A stretch of 20,670 nt of DNA from positions 1 to 20,670 of the forward strand of contig SXKQ01000109.1 in NCBI GenBank assembly GCA_005778045.1, written 5' to 3'. The notes under the pieces were generated by a model that saw only the letters and a program-made list of their open reading frames with translations, made no database searches and was not told the origin of the DNA. Origin of the DNA: Planctomycetia bacterium (GTDB lineage Bacteria > Planctomycetota > UBA1135 > GCA-002686595). The position numbers and the translations under genes are program-made. Positions 7,248-16,342 of the stretch are shown in pieces; positions within the stretch are counted from its first letter, which is position 1, and each line of letters starts with the position of its first letter.

Positions 7248-9389
7248 CTAGTCGCGGCGACGAACGAGCAGCACGACCGCGTCTGTCGGCGTCAGCGAAG
7301 ATGCTTCAGCACGGGCTAGGGCGAGCAGCTGCTGGGGCTCGACGAGGCCAGAGAGATCGGCGAGCTGACTGGGCTTCGTCAGGTGCACTTCGGGCAACAC
7401 GAGACCGCCGTCACCCCAAGTGGAAAAGCGCTCGATGAGGCCCGAGAGCGTGCTCTCGAGCTCCGCGGGCGGAACAGCGAGCGCGAAGGCGTCATCGGTC
7501 GCGAGGCGCACGATGCCCTCGGCGTCGAGCACGCACGCCGGCGTGCGCACGAGCTTGAGCAGGCCGAACAGGACCGGGACACGCTTCTCGCAGGTATAGC
7601 CGCGCAGCCAGCCACCTGTGGGCAGCGCCTGCACCGCGGCGGGTTCGACGCCCATCGTCTTCGCCGCGATTGCAGCGAGTTCCAATTCGCTCGGCAGCGC
7701 ACCGCCGAGCTCGCGCGAGCGCATCTGCGGCGTGCCGCGCGCCGTGGCGCGCACCCGCTTGTCCTTGCGATCGATCTCGACGTGCACTTCGATCGAGCCC
7801 GGATCCGCGCCCATGCGCAGCACGCGCTCGAACGCCTCCTTGCGCAGCGCGAGCAGGTCCGACTCCCCCGGGCTCAGCAGCGTGCGCTCGACCGTGTCCT
7901 GCAGGATGCCGAGCGCGACGCCGATCGCGGAGATCACCTCCGCGTGACGCGCGATGCGGTGCTCCATCCCGAGTCCGCGCGCGGTGAACGGCACGATCGC
8001 CTCCGCTCCCCCACCGCCGCCGACCATCACGAACTCCGTCGCCTTGGCCTTGTTCTCGACGAGCAGCGCCTTGACCACCGGCGAGACCTTGCGGGCCGCC
8101 AGCTCGAGCATGCGCGTCGCGAGCGTCTTCGCGTCGGAACCGAACGAGCGCGCGACGGACTCGAACGCGCGCTGCACGGACTTCTCGTTGCCGCGGCTGT
8201 AGCCCTGCGCCAGACCGAGCACGTTCGACGCGCCCGTCGGCGTCAGCGCGTGCGTCGGCTTCTCGCCGCTGGTGCGCAACGCGATGTAGTCGTCGGGATC
8301 ACCCTTTTTCGGCTGCATGTGCGTGAGCTCGAACTTGAGCTCGGCCTGCTCGAAGGTCTCGTACTTGAGGCCCGCAATGTGCGCGCTGCGCGGGCCGACG
8401 TCGACGAGCTTCGTGCGGCCACGCGGCATCGAGCCCCCCGCCACTCCCACCGTGCGCACGTCGAGCGTGCGGATGAAGAGCCGCCGCCCGCCAATCTCCG
8501 CGTGCTTCACCTGCGGCCGACCATTCTTGATCAGGCAGATATCGCTCGAAGTCCCTCCGACTTCGACGAACACGCCGTTGGTGATGCGCTCGTACATCAG
8601 CGCGGCCGCGACGCCGGCCGCGGGGCCCGAGAGCATCGTGAGGATCGGCCGCTCGCGCATCGCGGCGAGGTCCATGATCCCGCCGTCGGAGCGCATGACC
8701 ATCAGGGGCGCCGCGATGCCGCTCTGGGCGACGGCCTGCGCGGTACGCTCCGCCGTCTCGACCATCTTGGGCAGCATGCTCGCGTTCACGACCGCGGTCA
8801 GCGTGCGCATCCGCAGGCCATAGAGCTGCGACAGCGAGCTCGTCGGCGTCGCAGGAAGGCCGAGCTCGCGCGCAAGCACGCACACACGCTCCTCGCGACG
8901 CGGGTCGTCGACGCTGAAAGGCTCCGCGGCGACGATCGCCTGGCAGCCCTCGTCCCGCAGCTCGCCGAGCAGCGACTTCAGCCGCGCGTCGTCGAGCCCG
9001 TTCGCCGTGTCGAAGAACCGGAAGGCCGTGAAGAGCTGCGCTCCGCCGCCGAGCTCGATCGTGCCGACGTTGGCTTCCTGCCGCGCGCGAATGCCCTGCG
9101 CGCCGGTCCCGAGCGCGAGCACCCCGACCTTCGCCACGTCACCCTCGAGCAGCGCGTTGGTCGCCTGCGTTGTGCTGTGGGCGATCAGCACGACCTCGTC
9201 GGGCGCGATCTGCGCCTCGGCGAGCAGCTTCTGCATCGACTGCACGACGCCGCGCGCGACGCCCTCGTCGGCATGGTGCGTCGTGGGCACGACAGCCTTG
9301 CCGACGAGTTCCATGGCATCGACATCGACCGCCACCGCGTGGGTGAACGTTCCGCCGACGTCGATCCCGACCTTCAGGCGTCGCTGCAT
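7248..9389 (-). CDS. Hydantoinase/oxoprolinase-family protein (HyuA-like)
   Basis: This is a 713-aa protein starting at the ATG 9389-9387, immediately before the first phosphate-binding loop VGIDVGGTFT (residues 7-16) of the Hydant_A_N domain. HSTTQATNALLEG (71-83) follows, and then the Hydantoinase_A domain with LTAVVNASMLPKMVETAERT (197-216), VMRSDGGIM (231-239), MLSGPAAGVAAAL and the second nucleotide loop VEVGGTSSDICL (275-286). Family members use ATP to open cyclic amides such as hydantoins or 5-oxoproline, or act in related acetone-carboxylase-type complexes, usually with a HyuB subunit. No HyuB is encoded in this window, so the substrate is undetermined. The gene starts 2 nt after the stop of the permease gene (TAG-CC-ATG), indicating co-transcription and probable translational coupling. 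A longer open reading exists upstream, but it is antisense-like sequence inside the permease gene. Confidence 0.9.
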   Translation of the reverse strand: MQRRLKVGIDVGGTFTHAVAVDVDAMELVGKAVVPTTHHADEGVARGVVQSMQKLLAEAQIAPDEVVLIAHSTTQATNALLEGDVAKVGVLALGTGAQGIRARQEANVGTIELGGGAQLFTAFRFFDTANGLDDARLKSLLGELRDEGCQAIVAAEPFSVDDPRREERVCVLARELGLPATPTSSLSQLYGLRMRTLTAVVNASMLPKMVETAERTAQAVAQSGIAAPLMVMRSDGGIMDLAAMRERPILTMLSGPAAGVAAALMYERITNGVFVEVGGTSSDICLIKNGRPQVKHAEIGGRRLFIRTLDVRTVGVAGGSMPRGRTKLVDVGPRSAHIAGLKYETFEQAELKFELTHMQPKKGDPDDYIALRTSGEKPTHALTPTGASNVLGLAQGYSRGNEKSVQRAFESVARSFGSDAKTLATRMLELAARKVSPVVKALLVENKAKATEFVMVGGGGGAEAIVPFTARGLGMEHRIARHAEVISAIGVALGILQDTVERTLLSPGESDLLALRKEAFERVLRMGADPGSIEVHVEIDRKDKRVRATARGTPQMRSRELGGALPSELELAAIAAKTMGVEPAAVQALPTGGWLRGYTCEKRVPVLFGLLKLVRTPACVLDAEGIVRLATDDAFALAVPPAELESTLSGLIERFSTWGDGGLVLPEVHLTKPSQLADLSGLVEPQQLLALARAEASSLTPTDAVVLLVRRRD

Positions 9390-9391
9390 GG

Positions 9392-10879
9392 CTAGTAGAA
9401 GCGCGCCGCCGCGATCGCGAGGCCGAGGAACACCGCCACCCACACGAAGGGCAGCGTGCGCAGCATGAGCTTCTGCACGTCGACGCCCTGATGGTTGGCG
9501 ACCCACACGTTGGCCGTATTCGTCGGGTCGCAGATGCCCTGCACCTGCCCCACGCTCAGCATCATCGCCATGATCGCCGCCGGCGGGATGACGCCCGACG
9601 ACTGCAGGATCGCCGTGACGCCGTAGCCGAGCCCCCACACGTTGAGCGGTCCGCGGTAGAGCGCGAGCGGCGCCGCTAGGCCGAAGCCGACCACGTACCA
9701 CACGGGTGTCGACGGCACGCACTGGCGCAGCACAGGCTCGATCGCCGCCAGTACTGGCCAAGTCGCGCCGCCGTGCGCGTCCCTCCAGCCTGCCGGTCCA
9801 ATCACGGCCTGCACGAGGATGCCGATGCCGAACATGAGCACGACCGCGGGCATCACGCTCGCGCCGCCCTCAATCAGCGCGCGCACCGCAAGCGCCAGCG
9901 AGCCGGGCCGGAGCGTCGCGAAGATCGCGTACACGAAGCCGATTCCGAACGCCGCGAGGATCGGCACGTCGTAGAGCAGGATCGCGAGCAGCGGCACGGC
10001 GGGAATCAGGTACGCCCAGCCGCGAATGCGCACTTCCTGCTGCCGCCAGCGCTGGATCTTGCCGAAGCCGTCGTAGGCCATCAGCGCGAGCACCAAGGCG
10101 AACAGCGCGAGACCCGCGCGGCGCGTCCACACGAGCCACGCGGCGGGTTCGCCTCCACGCTCGCCACCGGCGGACACGACCAGCACCCAGCACAGGAGCG
10201 CGAGCACGCCGAGGAATGCGGCGAGCGTCGCGACGAAGCGCAGCTCCCAGCGCACGAGGCGGCTCTGGAAGAGCTCGAACACGATCATCGCGCAGCCCGC
10301 GAGCATCACCACCGCGAACACCACGAGTGCGTAGGCCTTGATCTCCTCGACCGGCACGCCGAGCAGGTTCTTGTAGATCACCCAGTTGGTCGGGTTGAGC
10401 ACGCCGCCGAGGCTCATGCCGAACAGGATGATCCCCGCGCCCGCGGCGGGCGACAGGCCGACGGTCGCGAGCATCGGTAGCACGATCATCGACACCATGA
10501 TCACGGCGCCGAGGCCGCCGAGACTCGTGAAGAGCAGCGCCACGAGCAAGAGCGAGAACACGCCCACCGGGAGCGGGTTGGCGCCGACGAGCTCCGCGCC
10601 CTGCTTGACGGCGCTCTCCGCGACGCCCGAGCGCTGCATCACGAACGAGAGCGCACCGCCGAAGAACGAGACGATCATCGCCTCGTGCAGCTTGAGCGCG
10701 CCGTCCGAGATGACGCCCTTGAGGATGTCCTGTCTGCTGATGCTGCCGTCGATGAGCGCGGCGCCGCAGACGAGCGCGATGCCCATGAGGGGTAGCGTGA
10801 TCACGGCCGGCAGCGCGCGCGTGAACATCACGATCGCGGCGACGACGAAGATGGCGAGCAGCAGGATACCGATGGCCAT
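9392..10879 (-). CDS. Inner-membrane permease, ion-transporter superfamily type (CitMHS/GntP-like)
   Basis: This is a 495-aa, very hydrophobic protein with about 12 predicted membrane segments, starting MAIGILLLAIFVVAAIVMFT. It shows an internal two-fold arrangement. The N-half carries LGGVLNPTNWVIYKN (NPTN at 162-165) and the C-half carries GQVQGICDPTNTANVWVANH (DPTNT at 451-455). Such Asn/Asp-Pro-Thr-Asn loops are consistent with the two re-entrant hairpin tips of ion-transporter-superfamily carriers (CitMHS, GntP, DcuC-like), which usually import organic anions with protons or sodium. The exact family is not certain. Because it is coupled to the hydantoinase-like gene (2-nt gap), the likely cargo is the enzyme's substrate, such as a cyclic amide or a carboxylate product. 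The ATG at 10879-10877 begins directly with the first helix, so the start is convincing. Confidence 0.82.
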   Translation of the reverse strand: MAIGILLLAIFVVAAIVMFTRALPAVITLPLMGIALVCGAALIDGSISRQDILKGVISDGALKLHEAMIVSFFGGALSFVMQRSGVAESAVKQGAELVGANPLPVGVFSLLLVALLFTSLGGLGAVIMVSMIVLPMLATVGLSPAAGAGIILFGMSLGGVLNPTNWVIYKNLLGVPVEEIKAYALVVFAVVMLAGCAMIVFELFQSRLVRWELRFVATLAAFLGVLALLCWVLVVSAGGERGGEPAAWLVWTRRAGLALFALVLALMAYDGFGKIQRWRQQEVRIRGWAYLIPAVPLLAILLYDVPILAAFGIGFVYAIFATLRPGSLALAVRALIEGGASVMPAVVLMFGIGILVQAVIGPAGWRDAHGGATWPVLAAIEPVLRQCVPSTPVWYVVGFGLAAPLALYRGPLNVWGLGYGVTAILQSSGVIPPAAIMAMMLSVGQVQGICDPTNTANVWVANHQGVDVQKLMLRTLPFVWVAVFLGLAIAAARFY

Positions 10880-10961
10880 GGCGTGCGACGGGCGTAGATT
10901 TCAGCCCAAGGGGCTCCCAACGTCGAGGGACAAGTGCGGCGGGGCCAGCTTCAGGACCAGA

Positions 10962-12365
10962 TCAGGCGAAGATTTCCTTCACCACGCGCCCCGCGACGTC
11001 CGTCAAGCGGAAGTCGCGCCCTGCGTAGCGGTAGGTCAGGCGCTCATGATCGAGGCCGAGCAGTGCGAGCAGCGTGGCGTGGAAGTCGTGGATGTGCACT
11101 CTATCCCGCGTGGCGTAGAAGCCGTAGTCGTCCGTGGCGCCGTAGCTGAAGCCCGGCTTCGTTCCGCCGCCCGCGAACCAGACCGTGAAGCCATGCGGGT
11201 TGTGGTCGCGACCGTTCTCGCCCTGCGCTGTCGGAGTGCGCCCGAATTCGCCCGCCCACAGGACGAGCGTGTCGTCGAGCAGGCCACGCGCCTGCAGGTC
11301 GTGCAGCAAGCCCGCGATGGGCTTGTCGACCTCGCGCGCGTTGTTCGTGTGGCCGTCGACGAGGTTGTCGTGCTGGTCCCACTTGTAGCTGTGCGTGCAC
11401 TGCACGAAGCGCACGCCCGACTCCGCGAAGCGCCGCGCGAGCAGGCACTGCCGCCCGAAGTTCTCGGTCTTGGGGTCGTCGATGCCGTACAGCTTGAGCG
11501 TCTCCGGCGACTCGCCCGCGATGTCCATGACTCCGGGCGCCTCCGTCTGCATGCGGAAGGCGAGCTCGTAGGACGCGATGCGCGCCTCGAGCGCCGCGTC
11601 GGCTGCGCGTGTCTCGCGGTGCTCGCCATTGAGCTCGCGCAGGAGGTCGAGCTGGGCACGCTGCAGCTCGGGCGCGATCTCCTGGCTCGTGAGGTGCGCG
11701 AAGCCGGCCTGCTTCGCCGGCACGCTCGCATTCCCGATCGGAGCGCCTTGATGGATGCCGGGCAGGAACGCGCTGGACCAGTTGTTGACGCCGCCGTGGC
11801 CGAGCGTCGGGCAGATTGTGATGAAGCCCGGCAGGCTCTCGTTCTCGCTGCCGAGCCCGTAGAGCGCCCACGAGCCCATGCTGGGCCGCACGAACGTCGC
11901 GGAGCCCGTGTGCAGCGCGAGCAGCGCGCCTCCGTGCGCCTCGTTCGTGCCGTGCAGCGACTTGATGAAGCACAGCTTGTCGACGTGCTGAGCGACGTTC
12001 GGGAACAGCTCGCTGACCCACGCGCCACTCTCGCCGTACTGCTGGAACTTCCATGGGGACTTCAGCAGGTTCCCGGTCTGCGCGAACTGTATGCGCGGCT
12101 TGTCGAAGGGCAAGGGCTTGCCGTGGTCGCGCTCGAGCAGAGGCTTGTAGTCGAACGTGTCGATCTGGCTCGGCCCGCCGTGCATGAAGAGGAAGATCAC
12201 GCGCTTGGCGCGCGGCGCGAAGTGCGGCGCGCGCGGCGCGAGCGGATTGCTCGTGTCGAGCCCCCAGCCCTTGGCAAGGCCGGCGAGCGCGATCGACGCG
12301 AAGCCGACGCCGCTGTCGCGGAACAGCTCACGTCGCGTGCGGAAGATGGGCAGCGGCTGGTTCAT
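10962..12365 (-). CDS. DUF1501 domain-containing secreted protein
   Basis: This is a 467-aa protein starting MNQPLPIFRTRRELFRDSGV at the ATG 12365-12363. The twin-arginine-like RTRRELF and the following hydrophobic GFASIALAGLA suggest Tat or Sec export, typical of planctomycete DUF1501 proteins. Family landmarks are AKRVIFLFMHGGPSQIDTFD (about residues 45-65), AHGGALLALHTGSA, and the C-terminal DTLVLWAGEFGRTPTAQG followed by NGRDHNPHGFTVWFAGGG. The fold is related to the alkaline-phosphatase/sulfatase superfamily, with His and Asp residues placed like metal ligands (HGG, GRDHNP, HIHDFHATLL). The biochemical activity of DUF1501 is not established. The start lies 4 nt after the stop of the PSD1-type gene (TGA-GGCG-ATG), so the two are one operon, a pairing seen repeatedly in Planctomycetota. 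The downstream permease starts 82 nt after this gene's stop. Confidence 0.92.
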   Translation of the reverse strand: MNQPLPIFRTRRELFRDSGVGFASIALAGLAKGWGLDTSNPLAPRAPHFAPRAKRVIFLFMHGGPSQIDTFDYKPLLERDHGKPLPFDKPRIQFAQTGNLLKSPWKFQQYGESGAWVSELFPNVAQHVDKLCFIKSLHGTNEAHGGALLALHTGSATFVRPSMGSWALYGLGSENESLPGFITICPTLGHGGVNNWSSAFLPGIHQGAPIGNASVPAKQAGFAHLTSQEIAPELQRAQLDLLRELNGEHRETRAADAALEARIASYELAFRMQTEAPGVMDIAGESPETLKLYGIDDPKTENFGRQCLLARRFAESGVRFVQCTHSYKWDQHDNLVDGHTNNAREVDKPIAGLLHDLQARGLLDDTLVLWAGEFGRTPTAQGENGRDHNPHGFTVWFAGGGTKPGFSYGATDDYGFYATRDRVHIHDFHATLLALLGLDHERLTYRYAGRDFRLTDVAGRVVKEIFA

Positions 12366-12369
12366 CGCC

Positions 12370-15300
12370 TCAGTCGACGTAGAGGAACTCGTTGGAGACG
12401 AGCAGCACCTGCGCGAACGCGCGCCACGCCTCGGCTTGCGCCGCGGGATCCGGCACCGGCGCCGGCTTGCCGACGTCCGCGCCCATCGAGGGCTGCAGGG
12501 CGACATTCCCGTCGACGAAGCGCAGCGCGCGCGCTTCCTCGCTCGCGTTCGGCCGCCGGCCTAGCGCCGCGAGGTACAGCCGCTCGACGCGCTCGCGACC
12601 CTCGCCCGCCGCCGCCGCGACGAGCTTGCGGCTCGCCTCGACGACCAGCGGGCTGTTCATCAGGTACAGCGCCTGGCTCGGGCTCGTGGTCTCGGGCCGC
12701 GCCTCGACCGTCACGCTCGGGTCGGGGTAGTCGAACGACGAGAACAGGTCGAGCATCGCGTTGCGGATGATCGGCAGGTACAGCGAGCGACGCGGCACGT
12801 CGTAGCGCGCGCCATTGGAGGACTGGTCGTTGGTGACGTAGTCGCCGTTGCCCGTGCCGAGCAGCGTTCCACCGAGCGTGCGATCGAGCTGGCCGCTCGA
12901 CGCGAGCAGCGCGTCGCGCAGCGACTCGGCGTCGAGGCGCCGGCGGTTCTGGCGCGACAGAAGCAGGTTCTGCACGTCCTTCTCGAGCGCGACCGGTTGC
13001 GCATCGCTCGACATCCGGTACGTCGCGGACTGGCAGATGAGCCGATGCAGCGCCTTCTGCGACCAGCCGCGCTCCATGAACTCGCTCGCCAGCCAGTCGA
13101 GCAGCTCCGGGTGCGTCGGCAGGTCGCCGCGCACGCCGAAATTCGAACTCGAGGCCACGAGTCCGCGGCCGAAGTGTCCCTGCCATATGCGATTCGCGGC
13201 GACGCGCGCGGTCAGGGGATTCTGCAACGACGTCATCCAGCGCGCCAGCTGCAGGCGACCGCTCTGCCCCGCGGGAATCGGCTCCATCCCGCTCGCACCC
13301 GCGAGCGCCGCAGGCACTCCACGCGGCACCGACTCGCCCACCGGATCGAGGTGGCTGCCGCGGCGCAGGAGCTTCATGTCCGCGACCTTTTCAGCATCGC
13401 GCACTGCCGGCGCGCTCGGGGACATCGCCGGCAACGTACGCTCGAGTTCTGCCGCTTCGTCGCTCTTCGCAGCAATCGCGGCGCGCTCCTCGCTCGTGTA
13501 GAGCGACTCGAGCTGCTGCCCCGGCAGGCGGAGCGGGGTCTCGCTGCCAATCGCCACCTTGCGTAGCGCCTCGAGCGCCGCATCGTCGAGCGCCTTCGCG
13601 TCCTTGTTGCGCGCCTTGAGCTCCGACCACGCGCGGTCCGCGGCGACGAACAGCACTTGATAGCGACCCGCGAGCTCGCGCAACGACTGCGGCGGCAGCC
13701 CATCGAGCAACTCGCACACGAGCGGATTCCATGCGGCGAGCTCGCCAGCGGCGCGCTTCGCGCGCAGTTCAACCGCGAGCGCACTCGCCCGCGTCTCGAA
13801 CTCAGCTTCGGGCAGTGCCGCGAAGCGACTCCACAGCGCGAACAGCGCGTCGTCGCGGCGCTCGGCACCGGCTAGATGCGCGGCCCACGCGCGCACGAGC
13901 TCCGGCGCGAGCGCGGCATCCACGTCCTCGACGAGCGGCCAAGCCGGCGGCTCCGCTCCGTCCTCGCCCGCGATCACCAGCAGTTGATCGAGGTGCGGGA
14001 TCGAATCGTCGCGCTCGAGCCGCAGGACGTTGCGTCCCGCGCGCACGTCGAACGTGGCGACCGCGTCCCAGCGCTGCCCGTCAGGATTCCACGAGCCCGT
14101 GACCTCGCCGAGCGCGCTCTCCGCGATCACCTGCCCATCGAGCTTGACCACCATGGGCCGCGACTCGCGCGCCGCGTAGCGCACCTCGAGCCGCGCGCGC
14201 GCCGGGCGCACGAACGTGAGGTCGTACTCGGCGAACTGCACGCCACCCGTGCCCGTGCGCGCGACGACGACCTCCGCGGAGCCGTACTGGCTGGCGTCGC
14301 GAACCAGGTTGCCGCGGCTGTGCTCCTCAGCCTCGAAGAGCGCCACGCGCCACGCCGCGCGCGTGCCGGCGAGCATGTACGACGACAGCGAGGCCAGCGA
14401 GGCGCGCGCCGCCGCCTGCCCCGCCCGCTCGCGCAGCGTCGCGAGCTCGCGCTTCGCCGCCTCGAGCTTCTCCGCGTGCAAGCGCCGCGCCTCGATCGCC
14501 GCCGCGCGGCCGAGCTCGCGCTCGTTCCAGCGCGACACGAAGCCGAGGTTCGCCATCGTGGCCGTGCTCTTGAAGATGCCCGCGGCCGCGTAGTAGTCGC
14601 GCTGCGACAGTGGATCGAACTTGTGGTCGTGACACCGCGCGCAGCCCATCGTCAGGCCTTGGAACGTGCGGAAGGCCACGTCCATCTGCTCGTCGACCAC
14701 GTCGCAGACGAGCTTCTCCTTGTCCTGCTCGGCGAGCATCTTCGGCCCGAGCACGAGGAAGCCCGTCGCGGCGAGCTGGTCCGCGGCCTGCGCCTCGTCC
14801 TCCGGCTCCGACACGGCATCTCCTGCAAGCTGCCAAGTCAGGAACACGTCGTACGGTAGGTCTTGGTTCAGCGCGCGCACCACCCAGTCGCGGTAGCGGT
14901 GCGCGTTGGACATCGCGAGGTTCTCGTCGAGCCCGTTCGAGTCCGAGTAGCGCGCGAGGTCTAGCCAGTAGCGCCCCCAGCGCTCCCCGTAGTGCGGCGA
15001 GGCGAGCAGGCGATCGACCTGCTTGGACCAGGCGTCAGGGGAGAGGTCGCGCTCGAAGGCTTCCAGCTCTTCCGCGCTAGGCGGCAGCCCGGTGAGATCG
15101 AACGAAAGCCGTCGCAATAGCGTACGGCGGTCCGCCTCCGGCGCGGGCGCGAGCCCCGCAGCCTCGAGCCGCGCGAGCACGAAGCGGTCGATGTCGGTGC
15201 GGCACCACAGCTCGTCCGCGACCGGCGGCGGGGACGACGCCACGATCGGCCGGAAGGACCACGGGGGCTCGACGGTCGCGCGCTCGACATCGGGCGCGAG

Positions 15301-15687
15301 CACGATGTCGACCGGAAAGTACGCGCCCCGACGTACCCACTCCTCGAGCGTCGAGATTTCAGACTGCGCGAGCTTTCCCTTCGGCGGCATTTGCACAGCG
15401 CCGTCGTAGTGGAGCACGGCGATCAGCTCGCTCGCGGCCGGATCTCCCGGCACGACCACCGCGCCCGACGCTCCGCCGGAAAGCAGCGCCGCGCGCGAGT
15501 CGAGCTTGAGCCCGCCCTTCACCTTGGGCGCGTCGTCGGAGTGGCAGCCAAAGCAGTGCTGCGCGAGCAGCGGTCGCACGCTCGTCTCGAAGAAACGCTC
15601 CCCGTCGTCAGCGCGCGATGCCGCCGCAACACGGGCAAGTCCCCCGAGCAGGAGCCAGGCAAGCACGGTGCGTCGAGTCACGCTCAC
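12370..15687 (-). CDS. PSD1-type planctomycete protein: PSCyt1 cytochrome c-like + DUF1549 (PSCyt2) + DUF1553
   Basis: About 1105 aa, counted from the GTG at 15687. A GTG at 15681 (AGG 9 nt upstream) and a TTG at 15705 are alternative starts. A signal peptide (TRRTVLAWLLLGGLARVAAA) precedes the PSCyt1 domain with one CFGCH heme motif (45-49) and MPPKGKL (100-106), whose Met is a plausible axial ligand. DUF1549 follows (about 164-370; DIDRFVLARLEAAGL, RLSFDLTGLPPS, ERWGRYWLDLARYSDSNGLD) and carries a second CxxCH, MGCARCHDHKFDPLSQRDYY (CARCH at 349-353). A coiled-coil-like stretch (AEKLEAAKRELATLRERAGQ) and a beta-rich segment resembling a carbohydrate-binding module (about 450-570) separate it from DUF1553 (about 814-1080; LARWMTSLQNPLTARVAANR, LYLPIIRNAMLDLFSSFD, TSPSQALYLMNSPLV). 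It is exported and probably heme-bearing. The substrate is unknown. It is the first gene of the pair with DUF1501. Confidence 0.92.
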   Translation of the reverse strand: MSVTRRTVLAWLLLGGLARVAAASRADDGERFFETSVRPLLAQHCFGCHSDDAPKVKGGLKLDSRAALLSGGASGAVVVPGDPAASELIAVLHYDGAVQMPPKGKLAQSEISTLEEWVRRGAYFPVDIVLAPDVERATVEPPWSFRPIVASSPPPVADELWCRTDIDRFVLARLEAAGLAPAPEADRRTLLRRLSFDLTGLPPSAEELEAFERDLSPDAWSKQVDRLLASPHYGERWGRYWLDLARYSDSNGLDENLAMSNAHRYRDWVVRALNQDLPYDVFLTWQLAGDAVSEPEDEAQAADQLAATGFLVLGPKMLAEQDKEKLVCDVVDEQMDVAFRTFQGLTMGCARCHDHKFDPLSQRDYYAAAGIFKSTATMANLGFVSRWNERELGRAAAIEARRLHAEKLEAAKRELATLRERAGQAAARASLASLSSYMLAGTRAAWRVALFEAEEHSRGNLVRDASQYGSAEVVVARTGTGGVQFAEYDLTFVRPARARLEVRYAARESRPMVVKLDGQVIAESALGEVTGSWNPDGQRWDAVATFDVRAGRNVLRLERDDSIPHLDQLLVIAGEDGAEPPAWPLVEDVDAALAPELVRAWAAHLAGAERRDDALFALWSRFAALPEAEFETRASALAVELRAKRAAGELAAWNPLVCELLDGLPPQSLRELAGRYQVLFVAADRAWSELKARNKDAKALDDAALEALRKVAIGSETPLRLPGQQLESLYTSEERAAIAAKSDEAAELERTLPAMSPSAPAVRDAEKVADMKLLRRGSHLDPVGESVPRGVPAALAGASGMEPIPAGQSGRLQLARWMTSLQNPLTARVAANRIWQGHFGRGLVASSSNFGVRGDLPTHPELLDWLASEFMERGWSQKALHRLICQSATYRMSSDAQPVALEKDVQNLLLSRQNRRRLDAESLRDALLASSGQLDRTLGGTLLGTGNGDYVTNDQSSNGARYDVPRRSLYLPIIRNAMLDLFSSFDYPDPSVTVEARPETTSPSQALYLMNSPLVVEASRKLVAAAAGEGRERVERLYLAALGRRPNASEEARALRFVDGNVALQPSMGADVGKPAPVPDPAAQAEAWRAFAQVLLVSNEFLYVD

Positions 15688-15763
15688 GATCCTACCCACT
15701 GTCAAGCCCGCCGTGGCGAGCCCCGGCTGGCAATCTCATGACCCCAGTGTCACGCTTTCGCTT

Positions 15764-16342
15764 GTGCAGTTTTCCGAGCTGGTGGGCCCGCTTCTCGTGG
15801 GCGGTGGGCTGGCCGTGGACAGCTGCCTCGTCGCCCTCGCCTGTGGTGTTTCAGCCTCAGGCTCGCGCCTCGGCGGCGCCATGCGCGTTGGCGCCATGTT
15901 TGGCCTGTTTCAGGGTGGAATGCTCTCGCTGGGGTGGCTCGTCGGGGCCCCCGTGGCCTCGCTGCTGCGCCACTACGTCCACTGGATCGCTTTCTCGGTC
16001 CTCACGGTGATCGGAGTACGTACCATTCGCGCGAGCGGCGGGGACGGCGCGCAAGGCAAGGACGCCGCTTCGCTCGCGAGGCTGGCACTCGCGGGTATCG
16101 CGACGAGCATCGACGCGCTCGCTGTCGGCTTCGGCATGTCGCTCGCCGAGGAACCGCTCGCAGCTTCACTCGTGTGCACGCTCGCGATCACCGCGCTCGG
16201 CTCCGCTGCGTGCTTCGCCAGCGGTCGCGCGATCGGAGCGCGCGCCGAGCGCGCGGCGCACTGGATCGCCGGCCTGGTCCTGATCGGTCTTGGGCTGCGC
16301 ATCCTGCTATCGCGCTTGCTGGCGAGCGAGCCCGGCAGCTGA
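15764..16342 (+). CDS. mntP: Putative manganese efflux pump, MntP family
   Basis: This is a 192-aa protein from the GTG at 15764, close to the family's usual 185-190 residues. It has six hydrophobic segments in two repeats. The conserved acidic helices are visible: GGLAVDSCLVALACGV (Asp19) in the first repeat and IATSIDALAVGFGMSL (Asp117) in the second, equivalent to the transport Asp residues of E. coli MntP. FGLFQGGMLSLGWLVG, HWIAFSVLTVIG and AGLVLIGLGLRILL also match. The function is export of Mn2+ across the inner membrane. The start is the least certain part. An open reading continues upstream to 15506, but it runs antisense to the PSD1 gene and has no family match. GTG 15764 is the first start codon giving the normal length, without a clear ribosome-binding site. 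It is divergent from the PSD1 gene, and the short spacer leaves no room for a yybP-ykoY manganese riboswitch. Confidence 0.87.
   Translation: MQFSELVGPLLVGGGLAVDSCLVALACGVSASGSRLGGAMRVGAMFGLFQGGMLSLGWLVGAPVASLLRHYVHWIAFSVLTVIGVRTIRASGGDGAQGKDAASLARLALAGIATSIDALAVGFGMSLAEEPLAASLVCTLAITALGSAACFASGRAIGARAERAAHWIAGLVLIGLGLRILLSRLLASEPGS

Noticed and set aside
7383..9395. Long plus-strand open frame (670 codons) opposite the hydantoinase gene
   Set aside because: Its translation is Arg/His/Leu/Ala-rich with no family motif, and it is exactly antisense to a clear hydantoinase. It is an effect of high G+C.
10386..12770. Long plus-strand open frame (794 codons) opposite the permease and DUF1501 genes
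   Set aside because: It crosses the boundaries of three well-supported minus-strand genes and its product shows no recognisable domain.
13876..14859. Plus-strand open frame of 327 codons inside the PSD1 gene, and similar shadows
   Set aside because: Arg-rich composition, no motif, and antisense to conserved DUF1549 sequence.
15506..15763. Longer N-terminus for MntP
   Set aside because: It is antisense to the PSD1 signal peptide and heme domain, and the family length is satisfied by the GTG at 15764.
15688..15763. Manganese (yybP-ykoY) riboswitch upstream of mntP
   Set aside because: The spacer is too short for the aptamer, and none of its conserved loop sequence was seen.
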